From: Pseudonocardia sp. CNS-004
GTDB lineage: Bacteria > Actinomycetota > Actinomycetes > Mycobacteriales > Pseudonocardiaceae
Assembly: GCA_001942185.1 (NCBI GenBank)
Contig: MKJV01000067.1
Span: 62,001-126,000, forward strand
Reading direction: 5' to 3'
Length of the DNA stretch: 64,000 bases
Both the position numbers and the translations under genes were made by a program. Below the pieces are notes generated by a model. That model saw nothing but the letters and a program-made list of their open reading frames with translations, was not told the DNA's origin and did not search any database. Position 1 is the stretch's first letter. Every line of letters starts with the position of its first letter. Positions 9,469-18,369 of this stretch are shown here, one piece after another.

Positions 9469-9876
9469 ATGCCCAAGTACCTGCTTCTCAAGCACTACCG
9501 CGGCGCCCCTGCCGCGGTCAACGACGTGCCGATGGACCGGTGGACCCCGGAGGAGATCTCGGCGCACCTGCAGTACATGCGCGACTTCGCGGCCCGGCTC
9601 GAGGAGACCGGCGAGTTCGTCGACCACCAGGCGCTCGCCGCCGAGGGGACGTTCGTCCGCTACGACGGCGAGGGCCGTCCGCCCGTCACCGACGGGCCGT
9701 TCGCCGAGACCAAGGACCTCATCGCCGGCTGGATGGTGATCGACGTCGACAGCTACGAGCGCGCCGTCGAGCTGGCCGGGGAGCTGTCGGCCGCCCCCGG
9801 AGCCGGTGGGAAGCCGATCCACGAGTGGCTGGAGCTGCGGCCGTTCTACGGCACCACGACCACCGTCACCGAGTGA
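9469..9876 (+). CDS. YCII-related (DGPF) domain protein
   Basis: 135 residues with MPKYLLLKHYRG at the N-terminus and the DGPF signature VTDGPFAETKDLIAGWMVIDVD. ATG 9469 follows AGGAAGG. Such small ferredoxin-fold proteins almost always accompany an ECF41/SigJ-like sigma gene in actinobacteria, as here (GTGA overlap). Their biochemical role is unresolved; a sensor or accessory role for the sigma factor is commonly proposed. Confidence 0.93.
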   Translation: MPKYLLLKHYRGAPAAVNDVPMDRWTPEEISAHLQYMRDFAARLEETGEFVDHQALAAEGTFVRYDGEGRPPVTDGPFAETKDLIAGWMVIDVDSYERAVELAGELSAAPGAGGKPIHEWLELRPFYGTTTTVTE

Positions 9877-11022
9877 CCCGCCCGGTGGACGACGAGCTGC
9901 TCCGCAGCCTCACACCGGGCGTGCTCGGGGTCCTCGTCCGTCGCGGCGCCGACTTCGCGGCAGCTGAGGACGCCGTGCAGGACGCGCTCGTCGAGGCGCT
10001 GCGGGCCTGGCCCGCCGACCGGCCGCGAGACCCGAAGGCCTGGCTGGTCACCGTGGCATGGCGCAAGTTCCTGGACGCGACCAGATCGGAGACCGCCCGC
10101 CGCAGGCGGGAGGAGGTCGCGAGACGGAGCCGGAGCCCGGGTCGACGCCCGCGGTCGACGACACGCTCCAGCTCTACTTCCTGTGCGCCCACCCGTCGCT
10201 GACGCCGTCGTCGGCGGTCGCGCTCACGCTGCGCGCCGTCGGCGGCTGACCACCCGCCAGATCGCCCGGGCCTACCTGGTGCCCGAGGCGACGATGGCGC
10301 AGCGGATCAGCCGGGCCAAGCGCACCGTCGGAGGTGTGCGGTTCGACCAGCCCGGCGACGTCGGCACGGTTCTGCGCGTCCTCTACCTCGTCTTCAACGA
10401 GGGCTACTCGGGGGATGTCGACCTCGCTGCCGAGGCCATCCGGCTCACCCGGCAGCTCGCCGCCGCGATCGACCACCCGGAGGTGGCGGGGCTGCTCGCC
10501 CTCATGCTGCTCCACCACGCCCGGCGCGCCTCCCGCACCGCGCCCGACGGCAGCCTGGTGCCGCTGGCCGAGCAGGACCGCGCCCGGTGGGACACGGCGG
10601 CGATCACCGAGGGCGTCACGATCCTGCAGGCGGCGCTTCACCGCGACCGGCTCGGCGAGTTCCAGGCCCAGGCCGCCATCGCCGCGCTGCACGCCGACGC
10701 CCCCACCGCCGAGGAGACCGACTGGCCGCAGATCGTCGAGTGGTACGACGAGCTGGTGCGCCTGACCGACAGCCCGGTCGTGCGACTCAACCGTGCCGTC
10801 GCCGTCGGCGAGGCCGACGGGCCCCGTGCCGGGCTGGCCGCGCTCGCCGAGCTGGACGACTCGCTGCCGCGGTACCCGGCGGTGTCGGCGTACCTGCACG
10901 AACGCGACGGCGACCTCGCGACGGCGGCCCGGCTCTACGCCGAGGCGGCCGACAAGGCCGCCACCCTCGCCGAGCGCGACCACCTGACGCGCCAGGCGGC
11001 CCGCCTCAACGCCCGCCGCTGA
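9873..11022 (+). CDS. ECF RNA polymerase sigma factor with C-terminal TPR-like (DUF6596) domain, two frame breaks
   Basis: GTG 9873 overlaps the YCII stop. Sigma region 2 is seen in ADFAAAEDAVQDALVEALRAWP and PKAWLVTVAWRKFLD; region 4 is LTTRQIARAYLVPEATMAQRISRAK. The C-terminal half (FNEGYSGDVDLAAEAIRLTRQL onwards) is the helical DUF6596-type domain. Two losses of one base, near 10113 and 10245, split the gene into three frames: the GGCGGCTGACC run at the second site makes a false stop that one added base removes. With those repairs it is a full-length protein of about 384 residues. It redirects polymerase together with YCII. Confidence 0.88.
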
Positions 11023-11953
11023 CACGCCCCACGGATGTCGATGCCGCGCGGCCCAGCCGGATGCGCACGGCGACGGCGGCGCACGCGATCACGGCGACCC
11101 CGCCGAGCACGGTCGGCCAGGTGATCTCCTCCCCGAGCAGCAGGGCCGCCCAGATGATCGTCAGCACCGGCTGTACCAGCTGCACCTGGCTGACCTGCGC
11201 CATCGGGCCGATGGCGAGACCGCGGTACCAGGCGAAGAAGCCCAGGTACATGCTCACCACTGCGAGGTAGCCGAACGCCGCCCACTGGGCGGGCGTCGCC
11301 GTGGGTGGCTGCTGGGCGATCGAAGCGCCTGCCAGCGCGATCATCAGCGGCGCCGACAGCACGAGCGCCCAGGACACCGTCTGCCACGAGCCGAGCTCGC
11401 GGGCGAGCAGCCCGCCCTCCGCGTAGCCGACGGCTGCCGCCACGACGGCGCCGAACAGCAGCAGGTCCGCCAGGTGCAGCTGCCCGAACCCGCCGCTCTG
11501 CAGCGACGCGAACAGCAGCGCGGCGAGCGCGCCGACCACGGCCATCACCCAGAACGCCGTGGGCAGCCGCTCCCGGGTGCGCAGCACGGCCACCACGGCG
11601 GTCGCCACCGGCAGGAGCGCGATCACCACGGCACCGTGGCTCGCCGGGACGGTCGTCAGCGCGTACGAGGTGAGCAGGGGGAAGCCCGCGACGATGCCGG
11701 CCGCCACCACGGCCAGTCGCGCCCACTGCGTTCCGGAGGGCAGCCGCTGCCGCGTCAGCGCGAGCGCGACACCGGCGAGCAGCGCGGCCACCACCGCCCG
11801 CCCCGCGCCGATGAGCAGCGGCGAGAGGCCACCGACGGCGACGCGGGTGAACGGCACGGTCAGCGAGAACGACGCCACGCCCAGCAGTCCCCACCAGAGA
11901 CCCGGCGATAACACGTCGGCGCTCTGCCGAGTAACGCTACTGTCTACTGACAT
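11006..11953 (-). CDS. EamA/DMT-family metabolite transporter (RhtA/YdcZ-like)
   Basis: About 315 residues with ten hydrophobic segments arranged as two EamA repeats; the second repeat shows YLGFFAWYRGLAIGPMAQVSQVQLVQP. Such inner-membrane proteins export amino acids or small metabolites. Its end overlaps the end of the sigma gene convergently (17 bp). The start is uncertain: ATG 11953 overlaps the divergent MocR start codon, and GTG 11914 (VLSPGLWWG) is the alternative. Confidence 0.85.
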   Translation of the reverse strand: MSVDSSVTRQSADVLSPGLWWGLLGVASFSLTVPFTRVAVGGLSPLLIGAGRAVVAALLAGVALALTRQRLPSGTQWARLAVVAAGIVAGFPLLTSYALTTVPASHGAVVIALLPVATAVVAVLRTRERLPTAFWVMAVVGALAALLFASLQSGGFGQLHLADLLLFGAVVAAAVGYAEGGLLARELGSWQTVSWALVLSAPLMIALAGASIAQQPPTATPAQWAAFGYLAVVSMYLGFFAWYRGLAIGPMAQVSQVQLVQPVLTIIWAALLLGEEITWPTVLGGVAVIACAAVAVRIRLGRAASTSVGRVSGGR

Positions 11954-13360
11954 GTCCGACGATAGCAGTGCGCGGATCGTGTCAGGCCTGCGCGCCTGGC
12001 TCGCGACGGCCCCACCGGGTGCACGGGTGCCGTCCAACCGAGCGCTGATGGCGCGCTACGCGGCGAGCCCCGTGACCGTGCAGAAGGCGATGCGCACGCT
12101 CGGGGCGCTCGGACTGGTGGAGAGCCGGCCGGGCGTCGGCACGTTCGTCCGCGCCGTGCGCACCACCCGCGCCCCCGACTACGGCTGGCAGACCGGCGCG
12201 CTCGCCGCCCCTCGCGCGCACATCCCGACGCTGTCGACGCCCATGCGCAGCATCTCCCCGGACGCGATCGGCCTGCACGCCGGCTACCCCGACCGGACGC
12301 TCCTCCCGGAACGCCTGGTGCGCGCGGCGCTCGCCAGGGCCGCCCGCGGCAGCGCCGCACTGGTCCGCTCCCCCGCCGCGGGCCTGCCCGAGCTGCGCGC
12401 CTGGTTCGCCACCGAGCTCGCCGAGGCCACCCCGGTCGGAGTGACCCCGCCCGCGGCCCGCGACGTCGTGATCGTGCCCGGCAGCCAGAGCGGGTTGAGC
12501 TCGATCTTCCGCGCGCTCGTGGGCTTCGACCGGCCGGTGCTGCTGGAGTCCCCGACGTACTGGGGCGCCATCCTCGCCGCCGCCCAGGCCGGCGTGCAGG
12601 CCGTGCCCGTGCCCAGCGGGCCGCACGGACCCGACCCCGACGCGCTCGCACGCGCGTTCGCCGAGACCGGGGCCCGCGTGCTGTACGCCCAGCCCAACTA
12701 CGCCAACCCGACGGGCGCGCAGTGGTCGCACGAGCTCGGGCAGCAGGTGCTCGACGTCGTCCGCGCCCACGGCGCGTTCCTCGTCGAGGACGACTGGGCC
12801 CACGACTTCGGCATCGACACCACCGCGACCCCGCTCGCCGTCCACGACGACGCCGGCCACGTCATCTACGTGCGTTCCCTGACCAAGAGCGTGTCGCCCG
12901 CCGTGCGCGTGGCCGCCGTGGTCGCCAGGGGCCCGGCGCGCGACCGCATCCTCGCCGACCGAGGCGCCGAGTCGATGTACGTCAGCGACCTGCTCCAGGC
13001 GGCGGCGCTCGACGTCGTCACCCAGCGCGGCTGGCTCACCCACCTGCGCGGCCTCGGCCAGCAGCTGCGGACCCGGCGCGACCTGCTGGTCGCCTGCCTC
13101 GCCGAGCACGTCCCGGACGCGCGGCCCGACCACGTGCCCCCCGGCGGCCTGCACCTGTGGGCCCGCCTGCCCGACGGCACCGACCTCGACCGCCTCGCCC
13201 GCGACTGCGAGGCCGGCGGCGTGCTGATCGCCCCCGGCACCGAGTGGTTCCCCGCCGAGGCCGCCGCCCCCTACGTCCGGCTCAACTTCTCCGGCCCCGA
13301 CCCCGAACGCTTCCCCGACGCGCCCGCGTCATCGGCCGGGCGCTGGCGGACCGGCTCTGA
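11952..13360 (+). CDS. MocR-type GntR regulator with aminotransferase domain, one frame break
   Basis: About 470 residues. The N-terminal winged helix (residues 1-75) has NRALMARYAASPVTVQKAMRTL. A class I aminotransferase-like domain follows, with YAQPNYANPTGAQW, the Asp motif VEDDWAHDF, and the PLP Lys segment YVRSLTKSVSPAVRVAAVV. One base is lost near 13324: the natural end is ARVIGRALADRL with TGA at 13358-13360, while the unshifted frame runs on to 13454. It is divergent from the DMT exporter, a common MocR/exporter pairing that implies PLP- and substrate-dependent control of export. Confidence 0.9.
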
Positions 13361-13464
13361 TCGCCCCTTCGTCCGCCTTGGACCAGCAGTGCCGAGCTCG
13401 GCCGGTGGCCGTAGTGATCAGGACCGGGATGACGGGCCGACCGATGGCTCGTGATCGCCGGAAA

Positions 13465-13572
13465 TGGTGCCGCGACGACCGATCTGTCTCCCCACCACCA
13501 CTGCCGACGATCGGTATACACATGATCGGCCAAAGTGGCGCCAGGCCGACAGATCTGTCGCTCTGGCACCAC
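13465..13572. repeat. Palindromic repeat family D, two inverted copies
   Basis: The second copy (13535-13572) is a hairpin: GTGGCGCCAG and CTGGCACCAC enclose CGACAGATCTGTCG, itself a perfect palindrome. The first copy (13465-13500, TGGTGCCGCGACGACCGATC then TGTC) is a diverged version in the opposite direction. They lie in the 240-bp gap between the convergent MocR and XRE genes; no gene is seen there. Confidence 0.7.
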
Positions 13573-13600
13573 CCCTGACGATCATCTCGCCACCCGGGAC

Positions 13601-13900
13601 CTACGACGTCAACCGCTCGTGCACGTCGTGACCGGCAGCAGGTCTGCCGGCGCGTTCGGGGCGGCTGATCTCGGCCCACACCGCGTCGAGGGAGAGGCCG
13701 AGGACGTCGGCGATCGCCGCGATGGTCGGGAAGGCAGGGGTGGCCACGCGGCCCGACTCGATCTTCCGAAGCGTCTCGGGTGAGACGCGGGCGCGGAGTG
13801 CGGTCTCGAGCATCGAGCGCTCCCCCCTGGCCCGGCGGAGGAGGGCGCCGAGGCGCTGTCCGCGTTCGACCTCTGCGGGAGTGAGCGGCAGCCTGACCAT
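13601..13900 (-). CDS. XRE-family helix-turn-helix regulator
   Basis: 99 residues, a single Cro/C1-type HTH: GQRLGALLRRARGE, then ETALRARVSPETLRKIESG and PTIAAIADVLGLSLD. It is divergent from the methionine aminopeptidase gene with a short spacer holding a TACCGGTA palindrome, so it probably controls that gene and itself. Confidence 0.9.
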   Translation of the reverse strand: MVRLPLTPAEVERGQRLGALLRRARGERSMLETALRARVSPETLRKIESGRVATPAFPTIAAIADVLGLSLDAVWAEISRPERAGRPAAGHDVHERLTS

Positions 13901-13911
13901 GACACCGATTC

Positions 13912-13925
13912 TAGTACCGGTATAA
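13912..13925. promoter_or_regulatory. Probable XRE operator
   Basis: TAGTACCGGTATAA is centred on the perfect palindrome TACCGGTA between the divergent XRE and methionine aminopeptidase genes, 12 bp upstream of the XRE start. It is AT-rich compared with its surroundings and may overlap the core promoter. Confidence 0.5.
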
Positions 13926-13965
13926 CATGGCCGGGATAGTTATTGCTTTCCGAGAACGGTGTCGC

Positions 13966-14742
13966 ATGATCGAGATCCTGAACCCCACCGAGCTGGCCCA
14001 GGCGAAGGAGACGGGCGCGGTGGTCGCCGACATCCTGCAGGCGCTCAAACGGCGCAGCACGGTCGGCACGAGCCTCCTGGACATCGACCGGTGGGCCAAG
14101 ACCATGATCGGCGAGGCCGGGGCGCTGTCCTGCTACGTCGATTACGAGCCGTCGTTCGGGCGGGGCCCGTTCGGCCACTACATCTGCACGGCCGTGAACG
14201 ACGCCGTGCTGCACGGGCGGCCGTACGACTACGCGCTCGCCGACGGCGACCTGCTGACCCTCGACCTCGCCGTCTCCAAGGGCGGGGTGGCCGCCGACGC
14301 CGCCATCAGCTTCATCGTGGGCGATGCGGAGCCACCGGAGAGCGTCGCGATGATCGACGCGACCGAGCGTGCGCTGGCCGCCGGGATCGCCGCCGCGGGC
14401 CCCGGGGCGCGCATCGGCGACATCTCGCACGCGATCGGCACGGTCCTCGGCGCGGCGGGCTACGAGATCAGCACCGAGTTCGGCGGTCACGGCATCGGCT
14501 CGACGATGCACCAGGACCCGCACATCGCGAACACGGGTCGGCCCGGCCGCGGGTACAAGCTGCGCCCCGGGCTGCTGCTCGCCCTGGAGCCGTGGATCAT
14601 GGCCGACACCGCCGAGCTCGTCACCGACGCCGACGGCTGGACGCTGCGGAGCGCCACCGGCTGCCGCACGGCGCACAGCGAGCACACCATCGCCATCACC
14701 GACGACGGCGCCGACATCCTCACCCTGCCGACGCAGGAGTAG
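13966..14742 (+). CDS. map: Type I methionine aminopeptidase
   Basis: 258 residues from ATG 13966 (MIEILNPTELAQAK; GAGAACGG upstream). Dinuclear metal ligands are visible in LLTLDLAVSKGGVAADAAI (two Asp), FGGHGIGSTMHQDPH (His), LLALEPW (Glu) and HSEHTIAI (Glu). It removes the initiator Met from nascent proteins in the cytoplasm. It stands alone with an XRE regulator rather than beside ribosomal genes, which suggests an extra, regulated paralogue rather than the housekeeping map. An in-frame upstream ATG at 13927 is less likely because it would overlap the operator region. Confidence 0.93.
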   Translation: MIEILNPTELAQAKETGAVVADILQALKRRSTVGTSLLDIDRWAKTMIGEAGALSCYVDYEPSFGRGPFGHYICTAVNDAVLHGRPYDYALADGDLLTLDLAVSKGGVAADAAISFIVGDAEPPESVAMIDATERALAAGIAAAGPGARIGDISHAIGTVLGAAGYEISTEFGGHGIGSTMHQDPHIANTGRPGRGYKLRPGLLLALEPWIMADTAELVTDADGWTLRSATGCRTAHSEHTIAITDDGADILTLPTQE

Positions 14743-14797
14743 ACAGGCTGCTCGATCATCCCCTCCGATACCGGGCATGATCAGCGGACGGGTGCCC

Positions 14798-14823
14798 GCA
14801 CGGCCTTATGTGGCCGCCCGTGC
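14798..14823. terminator. Hairpin between map and the convergent ABC operon
   Basis: GCACGGCC, loop TTATGT, then GGCCGCCCGTGC form an imperfect stem in the convergent space. An outer inverted repeat GATCAT/ATGATC lies at about 14755-14782. No T-run is visible, so termination function is only likely by position. Confidence 0.4.
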
Positions 14824-14874
14824 ACCGACGCGGCGATCATGGCGGGCACGCCACCTCCGGCGGGGTGCGAGCCG

Positions 14875-16191
14875 TCAGCGCATCGCCGCGTTCCCCGCGT
14901 CCTGGGCCTGCTGCAGCCCCTCCGCCACCGGGGTGCGGCCGGCGAAGACCTCGTTGAGGATCGGGTTGAACGCCGTGGACGCCGCCTCGAACTTCGGGCC
15001 CGCGGGCGCCGGGACCGTGTCGGTGCCGCCCTCGGTGCCGAAGAAGCGGGTGTCGACGCCCTGGCCCTCCCAGTAGTCGTAGTACTCCTGCTGGGCCGCG
15101 GTCACGGCGGGCAGCCCGGCGCCTTCCGCGCCGACGTAGGAGGCGCCCTCGGCCGAGCCGATCCAGCGCAGCACCTTCAGGATCGCGTCGCGGCGAGGGC
15201 TGTCGGCGTTGCCGGCGGCGATCACGCTGTTCACGACGCTGACCCGCCCTGCGGGCCCGGCGAGCAGTGGCGCGATGCCCCATTCGAAGGTGGCGCCGTC
15301 ACCGATGTTCTTGAGGTTGTAGGTGCCGGACTGGAAGAGCGCCATCTTGCCCTGGAGGAACTGGTCGCGGCTGAAGTCGGGGTTGTCGCCCGTGTCGGCG
15401 GCCGACGGGGCCACGTGCTCGGTGTTGATCAGCTTCACGAGGTAGTCGAACGCCTCGACGGTCTTCGGGTCCGTGAAGGTCAGGCTCTCGTCGGGGGCCT
15501 GGATGCGGCCGCCGTTGGACCCGGCGAAGTTCCAGTAGATGGCGTTCAGATCACGGGCGGCGTTGAAGCCGTACTGGGTGATCGCGCTCGCGTCGAAGCC
15601 GGGCTGGTCGGCGGTGCGGCCCGCGCTGTCGACGGTGAGCTTGCGCGCGGCGGGCAGGAACGTGTCGGCGGCGGGATCGGCCGGGTTCCACGTCAGGCCG
15701 GTCGGGTCGACACCGGCGGCGTCGACCATCGCCTTGTTGTAGAACACGACGATGCGCCCGTCGGTGAGCGCGGGCACGCCCCACAGGGTGCCGCTGCGCG
15801 AGTACTGCTCCACCGCGGCCGGCACCCAGCCCGCCACGTCGCCCGCCAGCTCGGCCCCGACGTCGATCAGCTTGCCGCCGTCGGCGAGCGCCCCGAAGTT
15901 GGAGCTGTTGAGCCAGTAGACGTCCTCCGCGGTGCCGCTCGCGACGTCCAGGTTGAGTCCGGTGAAGTAGTCGCTCCACGGCACGACGTTCAGCTGCACC
16001 TGCACGTCCGGGTTCGCCCGGGTGAACTCGTCGAACGACTGCTCGTACGCGTCGGCGACCTGCTCGTCCCAGAGCCGCACCGTGACGGTGGTGGCGCCCG
16101 CACCGGCGGGGGCGTCGTCCGGGGCGGCGGGCGAGCAGGCGGCCAGCGCGAGTGCAGCGGCCAGCGCCGTGACGAGCGGACGCAATCTCAT
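14875..16191 (-). CDS. Extracellular solute-binding lipoprotein of sugar ABC importer (family 1)
   Basis: 438 residues. The signal peptide MRLRPLVTALAAALALAACS has a lipobox with Cys19, so the protein is a membrane-anchored extracytoplasmic binding protein. The fold of family 1 sugar binders is indicated by VRLWDEQVADAYEQSFDEFT, YWLNSSNFGALAD, GVPALTDGRIVVFYNK and the C-terminal FAGRTPVAEGLQQAQ. It is the last gene of the importer operon; the permease end lies 10 bp upstream. The ligand is probably an oligosaccharide or glycerol-phosphate type compound but is not readable. Confidence 0.93.
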   Translation of the reverse strand: MRLRPLVTALAAALALAACSPAAPDDAPAGAGATTVTVRLWDEQVADAYEQSFDEFTRANPDVQVQLNVVPWSDYFTGLNLDVASGTAEDVYWLNSSNFGALADGGKLIDVGAELAGDVAGWVPAAVEQYSRSGTLWGVPALTDGRIVVFYNKAMVDAAGVDPTGLTWNPADPAADTFLPAARKLTVDSAGRTADQPGFDASAITQYGFNAARDLNAIYWNFAGSNGGRIQAPDESLTFTDPKTVEAFDYLVKLINTEHVAPSAADTGDNPDFSRDQFLQGKMALFQSGTYNLKNIGDGATFEWGIAPLLAGPAGRVSVVNSVIAAGNADSPRRDAILKVLRWIGSAEGASYVGAEGAGLPAVTAAQQEYYDYWEGQGVDTRFFGTEGGTDTVPAPAGPKFEAASTAFNPILNEVFAGRTPVAEGLQQAQDAGNAAMR

Positions 16192-16201
16192 GGGATCTCC
16201 C

Positions 16202-17014
16202 CTACCGGAACCCGGTGATCGTGATCGAGCGGACGACGTGGCGCTGGAACGCCAGGAACAGGATCGTGAGCGGCAGGACGGCGATGGTGGTCGCTGCCAT
16301 GACGATCGTCCAGTTGGAGTTGTACTGCGACTGGAGCGCCGACGTCGCGACCGTCAGCACCTGCCACTGCCGGCCGGTGGTGATCACCAGCGGCCACAGG
16401 AAGTTGTTCCAGTGCGTGACGACGGTGATGATCGCGAGCGTTGCGAGGATCGGCCTGCTCACCGGCACGACCACGTGCCACAGGGTGCGCAGCGTGCCTG
16501 CGCCGTCGAGCTTGGCGGCGTCGAGCAGGTCGCCGGGGATGGCCTTGAAGTACTCGCGGAGCAGGAAGATCCCGTACGGGTGCCCGAAGACGTACGGGAG
16601 CACGAGCGCCCAGAACGTGTTGCGGATGCCGAGGTCGGCGAACACCGCGTACAGCGGGATGATCGTGACGATCTGGGGCACCATCAGCGTGGCCACGTAC
16701 AGCCAGAAGATCGCGTCGCGGCCGGGGAAGCTCAGGCGGGCGAAGGCGTACGCGGCGAACACCGAGAACACCAGCTGCCCCACCAGTATCACCGCGACGA
16801 CCTGCGCGGTGACCGCGACCGGCGCCACGAAGTCGTAGCGGTCGCCGAACAGCTCGGCGAAGTTCACCAGCGTCGGCGGTGCGGGCGGGGTGAGCACGGG
16901 CTCGGACGCGAACTGCAGCGGGGACTTCAGGGCCGTCTGCAGACTCAGCAGGAACGGGGCGAGCGTCGCGACCGCCCCCAGCACCAGGAGCAGGTACGTC
17001 CCGGCGGTCCTCAT
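16202..17014 (-). CDS. Sugar ABC transporter permease (MalG-type)
   Basis: 270 residues with six membrane segments. The EAA coupling loop for the ATPase is EYFKAIPGDLLDAAKLDGAG. The ATG at 17014 overlaps the stop of the upstream permease (ATGA). No ATP-binding subunit is encoded nearby, so as in many actinomycete sugar importers a shared MsiK-type ATPase elsewhere must energise it. Confidence 0.93.
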   Translation of the reverse strand: MRTAGTYLLLVLGAVATLAPFLLSLQTALKSPLQFASEPVLTPPAPPTLVNFAELFGDRYDFVAPVAVTAQVVAVILVGQLVFSVFAAYAFARLSFPGRDAIFWLYVATLMVPQIVTIIPLYAVFADLGIRNTFWALVLPYVFGHPYGIFLLREYFKAIPGDLLDAAKLDGAGTLRTLWHVVVPVSRPILATLAIITVVTHWNNFLWPLVITTGRQWQVLTVATSALQSQYNSNWTIVMAATTIAVLPLTILFLAFQRHVVRSITITGFR

Positions 17015-17896
17015 GTCGACAGGTCGTAGGTCGTGCGGCGGGCGAACCACCGCTGCTGGACGAGCGTCACCGCGACGAGCAGCACGAACAGCACCAGCGC
17101 CATCACCGCGGCCTGCCCGACCGCGCGCTGCTCGAACGCCTCGTAGTAGATCCGGCCCGCGACGACGTCGGTGACGCCCTGCGGTCCACCGTTCGGCGTG
17201 AGCGCGTAGACCGAGTCGAACACCTGGAACGTCGCGATGATCTGCGTGACCAGCACGAAGAACGTGGTGGGCCGCAGCAGCGGCAGCGTGACCCGCCAGA
17301 AGCGCTGCCACGGGCCCGCGCCGTCGAGCATCGCGGCCTCGTGCACGGTGTCGGGGATGGCGCGCAGCCCCGCGGAGAAGAACAGGCGACGTAGCGACGT
17401 GCGTCCACACCGTCACCGCCGCCACCGACGGCAGCGCGAGGACGGGGTCGGCGAGCCACTCGACCCGGCGGCCGATCAGCGCGTTCAGGGCGCCGTCGGT
17501 GGGGGCGAGGATCCAGCGCCACACCACGCCGAGCACGAGCGGCGCGCAGATCCACGGCAGCACGTACAGCACCCGGAACGCGGACGAACCGCGCAGCTCC
17601 CGGTTCAGCAGCAACGCCGCGACCAGCCCGAGCACCGTCTGCGCCGGGATCACGATCGCCACGAACACCGCGGTGATCAGCAGCGAGCGGGCGAACCGGC
17701 CGTCGACGGCCACCGCCACGACGTTGTCGAGGCCGACGAACGTGCGCGGACCGATCAGGTCCCAGCGCTGCAGCGCGAGCGCCGCCACCACGAGGATCGG
17801 CAACACCAGGAACGCGCTGATCCCGAACAGGCTGGGGGCGAGCAGCAGGTAGGCCGTGCGCGTGTCGCGACGCGCAGCCTGCCGCCCGCCGGCCAT
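17011..17896 (-). CDS. Sugar ABC transporter permease (MalF-type), one frame break
   Basis: About 295 residues from ATG 17896 (MAGGRQAARRDTRTAYLLLAPS). Six membrane segments; the EAA loop is seen after the break as IPDTVHEAAMLDGAGPWQRFW. The frame breaks near 17403 (AVTVWTHV to SLRRLFFSAGLRAIPDTV). This is the one site in the window that needs two added bases (or one removed) rather than one added. It forms a heterodimer with the downstream MalG-type permease. Confidence 0.85.
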
Positions 17897-17931
17897 CCGC
17901 CCCCCGGTAGAAGGATCATGTGTAGAACGTG

Positions 17932-17950
17932 AACGGCGGTAGGTGCCGTT
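17932..17950. promoter_or_regulatory. Inverted repeat upstream of the sugar ABC operon
   Basis: AACGGC-n7-GCCGTT lies 36 bp upstream of the MalF-type start codon. Position and symmetry suit an operator for a sugar-responsive repressor, but no LacI-type regulator gene is nearby. Confidence 0.35.
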
Positions 17951-18032
17951 GAGGTAATGATCGCCCACCTCGTGCCGCTCGTGGGCAACCGGGTCGTGCA
18001 GGGTGTGGGTGCCGACGGTTCGCATCGATGAG

Positions 18033-18308
18033 GTGGACGTGAGCGGGGTCGGGACGGCTGCGCCCGCACGCGGCCTACCGCTACGTCGAGGGCGCCGGGG
18101 TGCTCTCGGGCTCCTGGACCTGATGATCGGCATCGAGTACGAGGGCGCGGACCACACCCGGCCCGACCAGGTGCTGCGCGACGCAAGCCGCTACACCTCC
18201 GGCGTCGACAAGGGCCGGCGGATCTACCGCTACCCGAAACGGGAGATCCTCCGCCGCCACGACCTGATCGTCACCCAGCTCACCAACGCGCGGGCACGCC
18301 CGGCGTAG
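18033..18308 (+). pseudogene. C-terminal remnant of a DUF559-type (PD-(D/E)XK-like) endonuclease-domain protein
   Basis: The last 60 or so residues (LDLMIGIEYEGADHTRPDQV, RDASRYTSGVDKGRRIYRY, IVTQLTNARARPA) resemble the C-terminal DUF559 domain found on actinobacterial proteins with an AbiEi-like N-terminus. The IEYEG and the following Arg/Tyr-rich strand are the nuclease core; the N-terminal three quarters are missing. A palindromic repeat half-site sits at the 5' edge and a full repeat begins within the stop region at 18305, so repeat activity may have framed the deletion. Probably non-functional. Confidence 0.6.
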
Positions 18309-18352
18309 ACATGAGCGGGGTCGCGGGCCGCTCGAACCCCGCTCACGTCTAC
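18305..18352. repeat. Palindromic repeat family C (with half-copy at 18033-18049)
   Basis: GTAGACATGAGCGGGGT and ACCCCGCTCACGTCTAC form 17-bp arms with one mismatch around a 14-base loop. A single arm (GTGGACGTGAGCGGGGT) recurs at 18033-18049. It separates the DUF559 remnant from the end of the flavin/sulfur operon. Confidence 0.75.
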
Positions 18353-18369
18353 CTCGGCCGTGTGGAGCC

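Noticed and set aside
17896..18157. Upstream extension of the MalF-type permease frame to 18157 (beginning MWSAPSYSMPIIRS, and MRTVGTHTLHDPVAHERHEV)
   Set aside because: No ribosome site, not part of any permease family N-terminus, and it runs antisense through the DUF559 remnant; ATG 17896 gives the normal length.
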